Origin: Aureispira anguillae
Lineage (GTDB): Bacteria; Bacteroidota; Bacteroidia; Chitinophagales; Saprospiraceae
Length of the DNA: 64,000 nucleotides
Direction of reading: 5' to 3'
NCBI RefSeq assembly: GCF_026000115.1
Contig: NZ_AP026867.1
Span: forward strand, 3,591,716-3,655,715
Positions 17,117 to 24,647 of the stretch are shown one piece after another (position 1 is the first letter of the stretch; each line of letters opens with the position of its first letter). A program made the translations under genes and the position numbers. The notes below the pieces were generated by a model. That model was not told the origin of the DNA and made no database searches. It worked only from the letters and a program-made list of their open reading frames with translations.

Positions 17117-17161
17117 TCACCGTTTTAATTGCCCAGCGTACACCGCTATAAACAACAAACA

Positions 17162-17416
17162 ATGAATTCAAACAGCATTAAATCGAAAAAAAAGCTGACC
17201 CCATTCTATTGGTTCTTTACTGCTTTTACCTTTCTGCTTATCTGGAATGCCTATGATATTGCAACCATCATCATTCAACAAAACAAGACAAAGGAAGAGA
17301 TTAAGGATCTAAAAGAAGAGAATGAAATACTTAATGAAGAAATCTTTCAGCTCCAAAAAGAGGTTAAGCGAAACCGCCGAATCATAGCCGACAAGGTGCT
17401 AAAACTAAATATTTAA
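17162..17416 (+). CDS. Small membrane protein with leucine-zipper-like tail
   Basis: 84 residues from the ATG at 17162 (MNSNSIKSKKKL); a longer reading from 17129 is less likely because the E2 copy starts at the equivalent Met. One transmembrane helix (FYWFFTAFTFLLIWNAYDIATIII) is followed by a charged coiled coil (EIKDLKEENEILNEEIFQLQKEVKRNRRI). The E2 homologue (48967-49197) lies elsewhere in the element and carries an early stop. The layout recalls septum proteins of the FtsB/DivIC type, but the similarity is general. Confidence 0.65.
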   Translation: MNSNSIKSKKKLTPFYWFFTAFTFLLIWNAYDIATIIIQQNKTKEEIKDLKEENEILNEEIFQLQKEVKRNRRIIADKVLKLNI

Positions 17417-17446
17417 ATCACCTTTTAAAACAATCATAAAACAAAA

Positions 17447-18232
17447 ATGGAACAATACGAATTTTATATCCTTGTGGTCATCAATACGCCCAAAGAAACA
17501 AATGCTTTGTGTTTTGCAACAGAAGCCGAAATTAATGGGGTATTGCCTGCGGATACGGATCTAAACAAAGCTTATGTCACCAAGGATTATTACGACAACG
17601 ACAAAGAGCTAATCTACCTTAAAAAATCAGCAGTAGACGCTTTAGCGATTGGTGTGGAAGGAGGCAGAAAGATTGTGCTCAACAACAAGGAAAACCGCAA
17701 GGAATTGGGCTTGAAGTACAAAAAAGGCTTCCTAAAAAAGAGAAAAGTAAAAGAGCCTAAAGAAGCCACCCCCCAAAAGCCACGCTTTGCAGAATGGATG
17801 GAGGTGTTAAAGATGGGGTTGAATTTATTGTTGACCATGAAGGAAGAAAGCAAGGCAAAAAAGCCAAGCCCCTCTCCTGCTCCCTCTAGGAATCTAAGCG
17901 TTTTAGCACAAAAAATTCATGCCCTAAATCAAGCCAAGGGATTTTGGGACAAACACCGTTCTGTAGGGGAACTGTTAATGGGGGTTACCGCAGAGCTGAG
18001 CGGAGCGATGGAGGCTTACCAAGAAAGTACGCCTGCCAATTGGGATTTGTACGATGCAGGTATTTATAGCCCCAAAGAAGCTTTTGAACACTACATTGAG
18101 CATACGTTCGAGGATAAAATTGCTGGTGCCATTATTCGGCTCTTAGATTTAGCGGCAGGAATGAACATAGATATTGAGCGCCATGTTCGGGTTAAGTTGG
18201 CTTACCATTATCTGAAAGAAAATAAAGATTAG
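17447..18232 (+). CDS. Early protein with C-terminal MazG-like domain
   Basis: 261 residues. The N-terminal ~110 residues are unassigned; a Lys/Pro/Ser-rich linker follows (about 140-150). The C-terminal ~105 residues look like the all-alpha MazG-type fold of phage 'nucleoside triphosphate pyrophosphohydrolase' proteins: GVTAELSGAMEAYQE, then EHTFEDKIAGAIIRLLDLAAGMNIDIERHV. In active relatives these read ELSEALE and EDEIADAIIR; here the middle Glu and the Asp are both Gly, so metal binding may be lost. Only in E1. Confidence 0.6.
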   Translation: MEQYEFYILVVINTPKETNALCFATEAEINGVLPADTDLNKAYVTKDYYDNDKELIYLKKSAVDALAIGVEGGRKIVLNNKENRKELGLKYKKGFLKKRKVKEPKEATPQKPRFAEWMEVLKMGLNLLLTMKEESKAKKPSPSPAPSRNLSVLAQKIHALNQAKGFWDKHRSVGELLMGVTAELSGAMEAYQESTPANWDLYDAGIYSPKEAFEHYIEHTFEDKIAGAIIRLLDLAAGMNIDIERHVRVKLAYHYLKENKD

Positions 18233-18338
18233 GGGTTTATAATTGTGAAGAGCTGTGTTTTGCGTTGGCAGAATGCAGCTCCATTTTAAAACGAACTGGA
18301 TTTATAGAAACAAATTTTAAATAAAATATTAAAATAAG

Positions 18339-18539
18339 ATGATTGCAACATTTAGAAAAATAAAGGATGGCTTACACGAATTTAAAGCTCAAGAAAATGG
18401 AACGATGTATCAAGGCACACTACGCTCCCAACCATCTGGGCGAGGCTCTACCTTGACTAGTGTTGATTCTTACCCTGATTTAGGAAGCAAGGAAGGTATC
18501 CTTATAAGTAAGTTTGTTGGTTACCTAAAAAACAGATAA
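18339..18539 (+). CDS. Small hypothetical protein
   Basis: 66 residues, no transmembrane segment, Gly/Ser-rich centre (SQPSGRGSTLTSVDSYPDLGS). Not recognised. It stands between the MazG-like gene and the tRNA-like RNA, with a 106-base gap before it. Only in E1. Confidence 0.45.
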   Translation: MIATFRKIKDGLHEFKAQENGTMYQGTLRSQPSGRGSTLTSVDSYPDLGSKEGILISKFVGYLKNR

Positions 18540-18607
18540 GCTCTTTTTTAGGTTACTAACTGCTCTCGTCATCTAATAGAAAAACAGCACTAATGCGTAA
18601 AAAAGTA

Positions 18608-18765
18608 AACTGAAAAGGATAAGGATATTGGGATAAACAAACCGCAAACGGTATTCAGTAGGGTTCGATTCTCTGCTCAGTTGCGAGGAAGCAAACAGTT
18701 GTTTGCAAGTTACGGCGACTATATGCCGATTTAAAAAAGAGGGGTTTGGGAGCCCCCCCCTCTTT
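18608..18765 (+). ncRNA. tRNA-like RNA with two hairpins before the replication-like gene (copy 1)
   Basis: A 7-base acceptor (18608-18614 with 18676-18682, six pairs) directly abuts a T-arm TAGGG-TTCGATT-CTCTG, exactly as in tRNA; between them is ACCG-CAAA-CGGT instead of a normal anticodon arm, so it is not a working tRNA. Then follow GCAAAC-AGTT-GTTTGC (18691-18706), CGGC-GACTATAT-GCCG (18713-18728) and a strong stem AAAGAGGGG/CCCCTCTTT (18736-18765). The same order stands in E2 at 44977-45115. It ends 45 bases before the start of the 511-residue protein. Confidence 0.65.
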
Positions 18766-18809
18766 AACATACTATCTAATCTATAAAAACACACAAGGTT
18801 TACAATAAA

Positions 18810-20345
18810 ATGCAAACTCAAACTAACATACACCCTGAGGTTAAAAATAGTTCCCTGAGTCCTAGCTTTTATGAAATGATTGATAAAAAGGCGACTCAGA
18901 AGGCAGGAAAAGATATGATGGCGGCTTATCAAGCCAAGCTCAAAAAGGCAGGAAAACGGGGCGGTGTAACGCCGTATACCTTTGATCTGTTTCATGCGAT
19001 CATTCGCAGCGTTGCCCCTACTATGGAGAATTTAAAGAAGCATCAAGATGGTTTGTATGAGGAATGTCGCATGCATGGAGAGTATTGCTGTTTTACGACC
19101 ATTCCTAGCCTTATAACGCTCTTAAACGACACGGCGAAGCATCGAGTACTATCGCCCAATAAAAAGACCGTATACAACCAAATTAAGAAGCTCATGGACA
19201 TTGGTATCATTACCGAAAAGATCAACCATGTACATACTGGTTTAAGAAATCCTTATCCAGACGAACAAAGCCCCAAGGGACGAGGAAAAATCCAATTGTG
19301 GATAAGCCCTCAGGTCTTGTGTATAAAGCCTTGCTATGAGGGTTCTGGAGCCTCTGATACCCCCTCTTTTTTTGACGTTAAAGGGGAAACTTTACCGCAG
19401 TACGAACAAAGTTCTTTACTATATAAAAATAAAGAACTAGAATCAATCATTAATAGTCCTTTGGTTGTGGATAAAGCGGCTTTGGCTGTCGCCAAGCTTA
19501 AACCATCCAATATTCAAGATGGAGGACAAGGAAGCAAGTTAATGCCAGTTGATTCTCCAAAGATTGCGGCGCTTAATGCTCAGAAATCGGGTGAAGGACA
19601 AGGAAGCAAGTCTATTTCCTCCGATTCTCCAAAGATTACGCCCCGAAAAGCATCTAAAAAGGAGCATGTTTGTGCAAAATTATGGGATTTGATGCGCTAC
19701 AACCTCTATCAAAACCAAGTGTACAACGAGCAAACCAACACGGATTGCAAATTGATGCTTGGCGAACTGTTGGATCTAGCAGCGGAGCATGTAACGGCTT
19801 ATCGACAAGCTAAGATCCAGTCGTTCCGTGAAAATCCTGCTTATTTGGCCAGCAGGCAACAAACTAAGTTGCTTAAGAACTTTGCAGCAGGACTCCCCCA
19901 CGAGGAGCGCTCTGCCATTGAGATCGTTTCTCATGCCATCATCAAACAACAAAAACACGCCGACAAATACGGCTATCCACTGTATTATCCAGTCGATTAT
20001 CTCAGTTCAACGGCTGCGGTCAAGGCTCTGAATTATTCCATGGACGATTGGGATCGAATACAAGCCAATTATTTTGATAAAAACAAAACGGCTAAAGCCT
20101 ATTTCCAGCAAGTGCAATGGATCAACAAGCGCTACAGCAATGCCATTGAGCAAATGGAGCAGGAAGGCGCAAAGGTGGTCTATAAAGACATTGCTCAGCA
20201 TTACAACCACTGGTATCAAAGCTTGAAAGATAATCCTTATTTGAACGAAGATAAAATGAAAGCCTTAGGCGATTTATTCATACAAAAATTTAAACCACTG
20301 CTCAACGATGAACACCTCCAACGCCAAAGAAATGGCAAGCACTAA
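18810..20345 (+). CDS. Putative replication initiation / DNA-binding protein
   Basis: 511 residues, homologous along its length to E2 45138-46613. The first ~170 residues hold a KRGG motif and a probable winged helix (KKTVYNQIKKLMDIGIITEKINHVH, then GRGKIQLWISPQVL), as in initiator proteins of theta plasmids and phages of Bacteroidota. A variable Ser/Lys linker follows, then a helical C-terminal domain (about 285-510). Function is inferred from the HTH, the size and its place behind the structured RNA and ahead of the AGTACT repeats. Its stop overlaps the next start by 14 bases. Confidence 0.6.
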   Translation: MQTQTNIHPEVKNSSLSPSFYEMIDKKATQKAGKDMMAAYQAKLKKAGKRGGVTPYTFDLFHAIIRSVAPTMENLKKHQDGLYEECRMHGEYCCFTTIPSLITLLNDTAKHRVLSPNKKTVYNQIKKLMDIGIITEKINHVHTGLRNPYPDEQSPKGRGKIQLWISPQVLCIKPCYEGSGASDTPSFFDVKGETLPQYEQSSLLYKNKELESIINSPLVVDKAALAVAKLKPSNIQDGGQGSKLMPVDSPKIAALNAQKSGEGQGSKSISSDSPKITPRKASKKEHVCAKLWDLMRYNLYQNQVYNEQTNTDCKLMLGELLDLAAEHVTAYRQAKIQSFRENPAYLASRQQTKLLKNFAAGLPHEERSAIEIVSHAIIKQQKHADKYGYPLYYPVDYLSSTAAVKALNYSMDDWDRIQANYFDKNKTAKAYFQQVQWINKRYSNAIEQMEQEGAKVVYKDIAQHYNHWYQSLKDNPYLNEDKMKALGDLFIQKFKPLLNDEHLQRQRNGKH

Positions 20346-20784
20346 AAAGAGAAAATACAAAGCGCCCTCGGTTGCTTATTTGCAGATAAAATTTAAAAAC
20401 AACAGCAAGCCCAATGGTTTTAAAATAAGCAACTTTGGCAAAGATTTAACGAAGATTGAACGGTATTTGGCAAGCGTAGAAGGAAAATGGTCTTGGGCGG
20501 TACTTAAGCAAGTTAAAACAGGGAATATTTATCATTATTACCACCCCAAAACAGGACTACAGCGATTGGATCTAAAGGACTACAAAAAACAGCTTACTTC
20601 CTACTCCTTGTACATCATTCCTACCCAACAATACAAAAACCGCCATGGCAGCCAAAAGGGCATCAGTAAACGGGTTTATGATCTTAATGAGGTGACAAAA
20701 TACTGGAATAAGGACGTGCTGAGAATTGATATTTACCAGGAGAAAAAATTGATTAACCGCTACCAAGGAAGATTTTTGATGTAA
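20332..20784 (+). CDS. Conserved element protein, unknown
   Basis: 150 residues from the in-frame ATG at 20332, chosen because the E2 homologue also begins MAS. Shared phrases are 'WAVL', 'YYHPKT' and 'YWN-DV-RI'. The protein is basic and soluble, with a beta-rich look. It overlaps the replication-like gene by 14 bases and the next gene by one base, so it belongs to the same translational unit, perhaps a DNA-binding helper. Confidence 0.65.
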   Translation: MASTKKRKYKAPSVAYLQIKFKNNSKPNGFKISNFGKDLTKIERYLASVEGKWSWAVLKQVKTGNIYHYYHPKTGLQRLDLKDYKKQLTSYSLYIIPTQQYKNRHGSQKGISKRVYDLNEVTKYWNKDVLRIDIYQEKKLINRYQGRFLM

Positions 20785-21188
20785 TGGATTATTATCGACA
20801 ACATTCCATCCTAATTCAAGATAAGATCCCCTTACAATTACAGCGCTCCCATTGGCATAAATTCTATTACTGGTTAGGTCAATATCTAATTGAAACCAAA
20901 GCGCAAAGTACTCTTGATAAATTAATACAAGCTACGCTCTTACAAGCGTTCATCAAAATTTCAAAGCTGATTCAACGCCTAGAACGAAGTGGCAAACCGA
21001 TGAAAAGCAAAATAAGCTTACAACTTAGCCCCTCTGAAAAATACGGTTTAGAGCACAGCATCCAAGCGGTAGCTGAAGAAGTATACAAGGATTTTGAACC
21101 CTTTTATTTAGCCTATTTACAACCCATTTTAGACCAATTTCACCAACACGACATCAATCAACCCAATCAAGGATTGAGCTTATTATAA
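20784..21188 (+). CDS. Conserved helical element protein, unknown
   Basis: 134 residues, mostly alpha-helical, soluble. It matches E2 47104-47490, best at ISLQLSPSEKYGLEHSI against YRLQLSPTEKHALQYSI. It starts on the last base of the previous stop. No family recognised. Confidence 0.65.
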   Translation: MDYYRQHSILIQDKIPLQLQRSHWHKFYYWLGQYLIETKAQSTLDKLIQATLLQAFIKISKLIQRLERSGKPMKSKISLQLSPSEKYGLEHSIQAVAEEVYKDFEPFYLAYLQPILDQFHQHDINQPNQGLSLL

Positions 21189-21210
21189 CCGCATTTAAAA
21201 GATAAAAATA

Positions 21211-21447
21211 ATGGCAGTAGAAACACAAAATATCAACAAAGCCAATGTAGCCAAAGACATTCACCATTTATTAAATGGAGCGGAGCTTTGGGCTTTATTA
21301 AGAACGGACAAAAACGGCTTTGTTCACGTGCATACCGATAGTGAAACCGATTTTATGGCACTTGTCCTCTGTGTATTTAAAGATCGTCCAGACCTCAAAG
21401 ATGATTTGGACATGATGTTAAAATTTGAAAAAAATATAACCCCTTAG
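21211..21447 (+). CDS. Small acidic hypothetical protein
   Basis: 78 residues, soluble, acidic C-terminus (DRPDLKDDLDMMLKFE). Not recognised and without a counterpart in E2. It lies 3 bases ahead of the next small gene. Confidence 0.5.
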   Translation: MAVETQNINKANVAKDIHHLLNGAELWALLRTDKNGFVHVHTDSETDFMALVLCVFKDRPDLKDDLDMMLKFEKNITP

Positions 21448-21450
21448 AAA

Positions 21451-21720
21451 ATGACCAACAAACAATTTATAAAGATGGGCCATTCTGCGTTCCTCATCTG
21501 GATCATAACGCTCTTAGGCATCTATTTAATTTACCAGTATGGAATAATTGTAATTTTTTGCTTAGGGCTGCTTTTTTGCTGCCTTTGGGGGCTGCTCTAT
21601 TCCTTTGTAACAGTGACTTATTTTATCAATTTCCTACATTTTAAAAACTGGGTAGAATCAACGCCCTTAGACATTTATTTACTACTTGACAATAAAGAAT
21701 CTGACTCCAAACACGATTAA
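21451..21720 (+). CDS. Small two-helix membrane protein
   Basis: 89 residues with two hydrophobic helices (FLIWIITLLGIYLIYQYGIIVIF and LGLLFCCLWGLLYSFVTVTYF). Not recognised; only in E1. The next gene starts one base after its stop. Confidence 0.55.
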   Translation: MTNKQFIKMGHSAFLIWIITLLGIYLIYQYGIIVIFCLGLLFCCLWGLLYSFVTVTYFINFLHFKNWVESTPLDIYLLLDNKESDSKHD

Positions 21721-21721
21721 A

Positions 21722-22018
21722 ATGTACTACAAAAAACAAATTAACACCTTAAAAGAAGCAGAACAACTCGCACTCTTTTTAAAAATGTCTATTCGACAAT
21801 TGCTAAGAAAAAAAAGGATGTACGATGGTTTATTAGCTAAAAGGATCAGAAGGAAAATTGGCTGGGTAGTTTGGCCAGTTGGTTTAAACCGAATTAAGCT
21901 ATTAAACGATCCTCGATGTAAATCCATTCTGCTGAACCTATTTTGTTTAAAGGAAGCCATTCGAATCAAACGCTTTATCCAAAAATTAAACAAGATTAGA
22001 AGCGCATTTACCAATTAA
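21722..22018 (+). CDS. Small basic hypothetical protein
   Basis: 98 residues from the ATG at 21722, directly behind the previous stop; the longer reading from 21686 overlaps that gene. Strongly basic (LLRKKRMYDGLLAKRIRRKIGW), helical, so nucleic acid or membrane-surface binding is possible. Only in E1. Confidence 0.5.
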   Translation: MYYKKQINTLKEAEQLALFLKMSIRQLLRKKRMYDGLLAKRIRRKIGWVVWPVGLNRIKLLNDPRCKSILLNLFCLKEAIRIKRFIQKLNKIRSAFTN

Positions 22019-22022
22019 AAAA

Positions 22023-22053
22023 AGGAGCTGCTTAGGGATAATAAGCCGCTCCT
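22023..22053 (+). terminator. Intercistronic stem-loop
   Basis: AGGAGC + GCTTA pair with TAAGC + GCTCCT around a 7-base loop, with no T-run after it. E2 has a stem-loop in the same intergenic place (47471-47496), so it is probably a processing or attenuation site rather than a full terminator. Confidence 0.5.
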
Positions 22054-22079
22054 ATTCAAAAGAATTAAAAGACAAAGAT

Positions 22080-23222
22080 ATGACAACTTTCACAAAAAAT
22101 CCCTATGCAGAAATGCGAAAAAAGATCAACCGCATTGTATTTCGGGATAGACTAGACAAAACCTTAGACGGAAAATTTAAACACAAGCGTTTTTCTGAGC
22201 GGTTTGCCTTGGCAAATACCGCCTTTATCGGCATGAGCGGCATTGCTCAGCTTGCAAGTATGGGAACCGCTTTTGTGATGCTCTCCTACTTATTTGAAAG
22301 CTCGCCAATGCTAATTCGGGTAATCTTTTCCGCTGCCTTGGTTAGCATGATTGAAGTGGTTAAACGAGAAGCTACCAACGATGTAATGAAGAGTTTAAAC
22401 CAATACAAAGAGGTTGAAAAATTCCCTACCTTTTTAGCCTTGTTGATGGTGGGCACCAGCATTTACATTTCCATTGAAGGTGCTAAGATCTTACCCAGTC
22501 TTTTTATTGCTGATGCCATGGAGCTGCTCCCTGAAGAAAAAGAAGCAGAAGCAGTCAAGGCAACCTACGATACTAAAATTGAAACCTTGACCAAAGAACG
22601 AGAAAATTATATTCAAACTCGCTTGTATCATGGTAGAATTCGTACCGAAGATTCCAAAGAGGTGATGCGTATTAATGAAAGGATTGCGCTTACGGAACAT
22701 AAAAAAGATTCTGCGCTCCAAGTATTAGACAAAAAAAATGAAGCCGCTCAAGCAGCTACCCTATTGCAAAATAAAGCGGCAAAAGTGGCGGTTGAAAAAG
22801 AGCGAATGAAGTTAGGAGAACAGCTCGTTATTGCAGCCATTGGTTTTGAGATTTTGTTTCTCTTTTCGCTCTGCTTTTCTTGGTGGTATTATACCGAATG
22901 TGAAAAGGAAAGACAAAAGGCGAAGGAGAACAGCTCCCCTTCTAGTGATCCTGAAAATATGCCGAAAGTGGACAAGGAAATCCCTGCTGAAGAAGCGAAG
23001 GTTTTGGAGGTGGAAACGATTGGTGTTAGAGCAACCAAGAAAGTTAGTTTTAAGGATTACGAACAGGAAGATCACGTGACCGAAACCGAAAAGGTTAAGA
23101 AGGATTATACTCGAATTTGTGCGCATTGTGATAGCCCTTTTATCCACAAAACACACAATCATAAGTACTGTAGTCGGGCTTGTATGGTAGCGGCAAGAGA
23201 GCAGCGAAAAGCCAATCAATAA
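22080..23222 (+). CDS. Polytopic membrane protein with coiled coil and C-terminal zinc finger
   Basis: 380 residues. Three transmembrane helices lie within about residues 45-150 (AFIGMSGIAQLASMGTAFVML; VIFSAALVSMIEVV; FLALLMVGTSIYISIEGAKILP), then a long coiled coil (about 155-245), a fourth helix (VIAAIGFEILFLFSLCFSWWYY), a disordered charged stretch and a C-terminal zinc finger (CAHCDSPFIHKTHNHKYCSRAC). The E2 homologue 47528-48691 keeps every part. A membrane protein carrying a nucleic-acid-type zinc finger could tether the element's DNA to the membrane; that is inference. Confidence 0.7.
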   Translation: MTTFTKNPYAEMRKKINRIVFRDRLDKTLDGKFKHKRFSERFALANTAFIGMSGIAQLASMGTAFVMLSYLFESSPMLIRVIFSAALVSMIEVVKREATNDVMKSLNQYKEVEKFPTFLALLMVGTSIYISIEGAKILPSLFIADAMELLPEEKEAEAVKATYDTKIETLTKERENYIQTRLYHGRIRTEDSKEVMRINERIALTEHKKDSALQVLDKKNEAAQAATLLQNKAAKVAVEKERMKLGEQLVIAAIGFEILFLFSLCFSWWYYTECEKERQKAKENSSPSSDPENMPKVDKEIPAEEAKVLEVETIGVRATKKVSFKDYEQEDHVTETEKVKKDYTRICAHCDSPFIHKTHNHKYCSRACMVAAREQRKANQ

Positions 23223-23226
23223 AAGC

Positions 23227-23347
23227 AGTACTTCCAAAGTACTGCCAAAGTAAAATAGGCAGATTTTCGCAGTACTTTGGAAATTCTTAAAAACGCCCGA
23301 AACGCCGATATATAAAGGAAGTACTTCCAAAGTACTTTGGTAGTACT
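23227..23347. repeat. Cluster of six AGTACT palindromes
   Basis: AGTACT occurs at 23227, 23238, 23271, 23320, 23331 and 23342, with longer palindromes GGAAGTACTTCC (23317-23328) and CCAAAGTACTTTGG (23327-23340). The segment from 23289 (ACGCCC...CCGATA...ATAAAGGAAGTACT) recurs in E2 at 48374-48409. It fills the gap between the zinc-finger membrane protein and the Dam-like methyltransferase. Possible origin, protein-binding array or methylation site. Confidence 0.8.
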
Positions 23348-23379
23348 TTGGAAGTAAAAATGAATAACAACAGTAAAAA

Positions 23380-24150
23380 ATGATACTAACCCGATTAGGC
23401 AACAAACGCCAATTAGCCCAGACCATTTACCGCCATTTTCCAAATCATCGAATGCGAATTGATTTATTTTTTGGAGCAGGAGGTTTGTTCTTTTACAGCC
23501 CCAAAGCAGCATTCAATATTTTGAATGATTTGGATGATGATGTTACCAATTTATTTTTGATCCTTAAAGAACGAAAAGAAGATTTATATCAAGCCTTAGA
23601 ATTATTGCCCATTAGCAGTTCCTTGGTTCAGCATTGGAAAAAACAACAAGAGACAGATCCCCTGCAAAAAGCAATTCGATTTTTGTTCTTGAGCAATTTC
23701 ACTTATTTGGGAAAAGGGGACACCCTGCGTTTAGGTTTAGACAATACCAAAGCTAGATTATTAACAAGGATAGAACCAACCTTTGAAGCCCTAAAAAATA
23801 CCAAAATTACGAACTATGATTTTAGGGAAGTCTTGGGCAAAATATCCTTTTCTAGAACGGTGTTGGACAAAGAAAAAGCCTTTGTCTATTTAGATCCTGT
23901 CTACCTTGAAACAGAACATTGCTATAAGGTGCCCAACTGGACACAAAAAGAAAGTCTGGATTGCTTTGATATTATGAGCCATTCAGGAATCAAATGTGCC
24001 ATGAGTGAATTTGACCATCCCTTTATTCTTGCAGAAGCCAAAAGGAGGGGTTTTAATATCATACCCATTCGGGAACGGCAAAACATCAAGAACAGAAAAA
24101 TGGAACTGCTCATTACCAATTATCAACCCATTCAAAGAACTTTATTTTAA
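23380..24150 (+). CDS. Dam-like DNA adenine methyltransferase (D12 class)
   Basis: 256 residues. Motif I is RIDLFFGAGGLFF, the ND signature ILNDLDDDVTNLF follows, and the catalytic motif IV reads YLDPVYL where the family has DPPY; the second Pro is Val. The C-terminal part (ELLITNY) is as in Dam-type enzymes. It would methylate adenine in a short site, perhaps self-protecting the element. E2 lacks it and carries an unrelated beta-class enzyme at 50471-51256 instead. The Val is a reason to doubt full activity. Confidence 0.85.
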   Translation: MILTRLGNKRQLAQTIYRHFPNHRMRIDLFFGAGGLFFYSPKAAFNILNDLDDDVTNLFLILKERKEDLYQALELLPISSSLVQHWKKQQETDPLQKAIRFLFLSNFTYLGKGDTLRLGLDNTKARLLTRIEPTFEALKNTKITNYDFREVLGKISFSRTVLDKEKAFVYLDPVYLETEHCYKVPNWTQKESLDCFDIMSHSGIKCAMSEFDHPFILAEAKRRGFNIIPIRERQNIKNRKMELLITNYQPIQRTLF

Positions 24151-24163
24151 AAACATTAGCAAC

Positions 24164-24376
24164 ATGACAAAAGAAGAAAAAAAGGCAACCTTAGAAGCCA
24201 AAATAGAAGAATTACAAGCCGAATTAAAAAAGATGCAAAAGCTTAAACGAGCACAAAAGATTCCTTTAGTAAAATTGAGTATAGACCTGAGTATGTCGGT
24301 TTGTCAAGGTCAATTAAAAGGCTATCAACATTGGTTAGAACAACTTGAAAATCCATTAGAAAAACAAGCAAAATAA
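24164..24376 (+). CDS. Small coiled-coil protein
   Basis: 70 residues from the ATG at 24164 (MTKEEKKATLEAKIEELQAELKKMQK). It is highly charged and helical. In E2 a similar-sized helical protein (48753-48962) stands near the same place but sequence similarity is weak. It ends 17 bases before a terminator. Confidence 0.55.
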   Translation: MTKEEKKATLEAKIEELQAELKKMQKLKRAQKIPLVKLSIDLSMSVCQGQLKGYQHWLEQLENPLEKQAK

Positions 24377-24392
24377 AAAAAGTCAAAAAAAT

Positions 24393-24420
24393 ACGCCATT
24401 AGTTTCTAGTGGCGTTTTTT
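24393..24420 (+). terminator. Rho-independent terminator
   Basis: ACGCCATTAG (24393-24402) pairs with CTAGTGGCGT (24406-24415) around TTT, followed by six T. The same terminator is at 49288-49315. Confidence 0.9.
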
Positions 24421-24491
24421 ATTTGCTTGCATATAGCCTTACAATGCTTTATTTTAGGGCTTTTACATTTATTTACAAAATTCTAATTCAC

Positions 24492-24647
24492 ATGAAAAAG
24501 CTAAAAAAAACGAGAGCTAAACTAAGACCAGGAGAAGAAGTTGTGGGCATGGCTGTCCCTGATTTTTTATTAAACGAAGAGCATCAAAAAAAGCTCCGTA
24601 AGCCTAAATCAAATTCTAAAACAAAATCAAACCGCAAGCGCTCATGA
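24492..24647 (+). CDS. Small basic protein
   Basis: 51 residues (MKKLKKTRAKLRPGEEVVGMAVPDFLL then a Lys/Ser/Arg tail). The stop overlaps the metallopeptidase start in ATGA. The E2 copy (49387-49542) differs at only a few bases. Probably co-translated with, and functionally tied to, the metallopeptidase; function unknown. Confidence 0.65.
   Translation: MKKLKKTRAKLRPGEEVVGMAVPDFLLNEEHQKKLRKPKSNSKTKSNRKRS

Noticed and set aside
22812-23426. 204-residue frame on the minus strand opposite the zinc-finger gene and AGTACT array
   Set aside because: Antisense shadow of a conserved coding gene; the homologous E2 frame is not kept.
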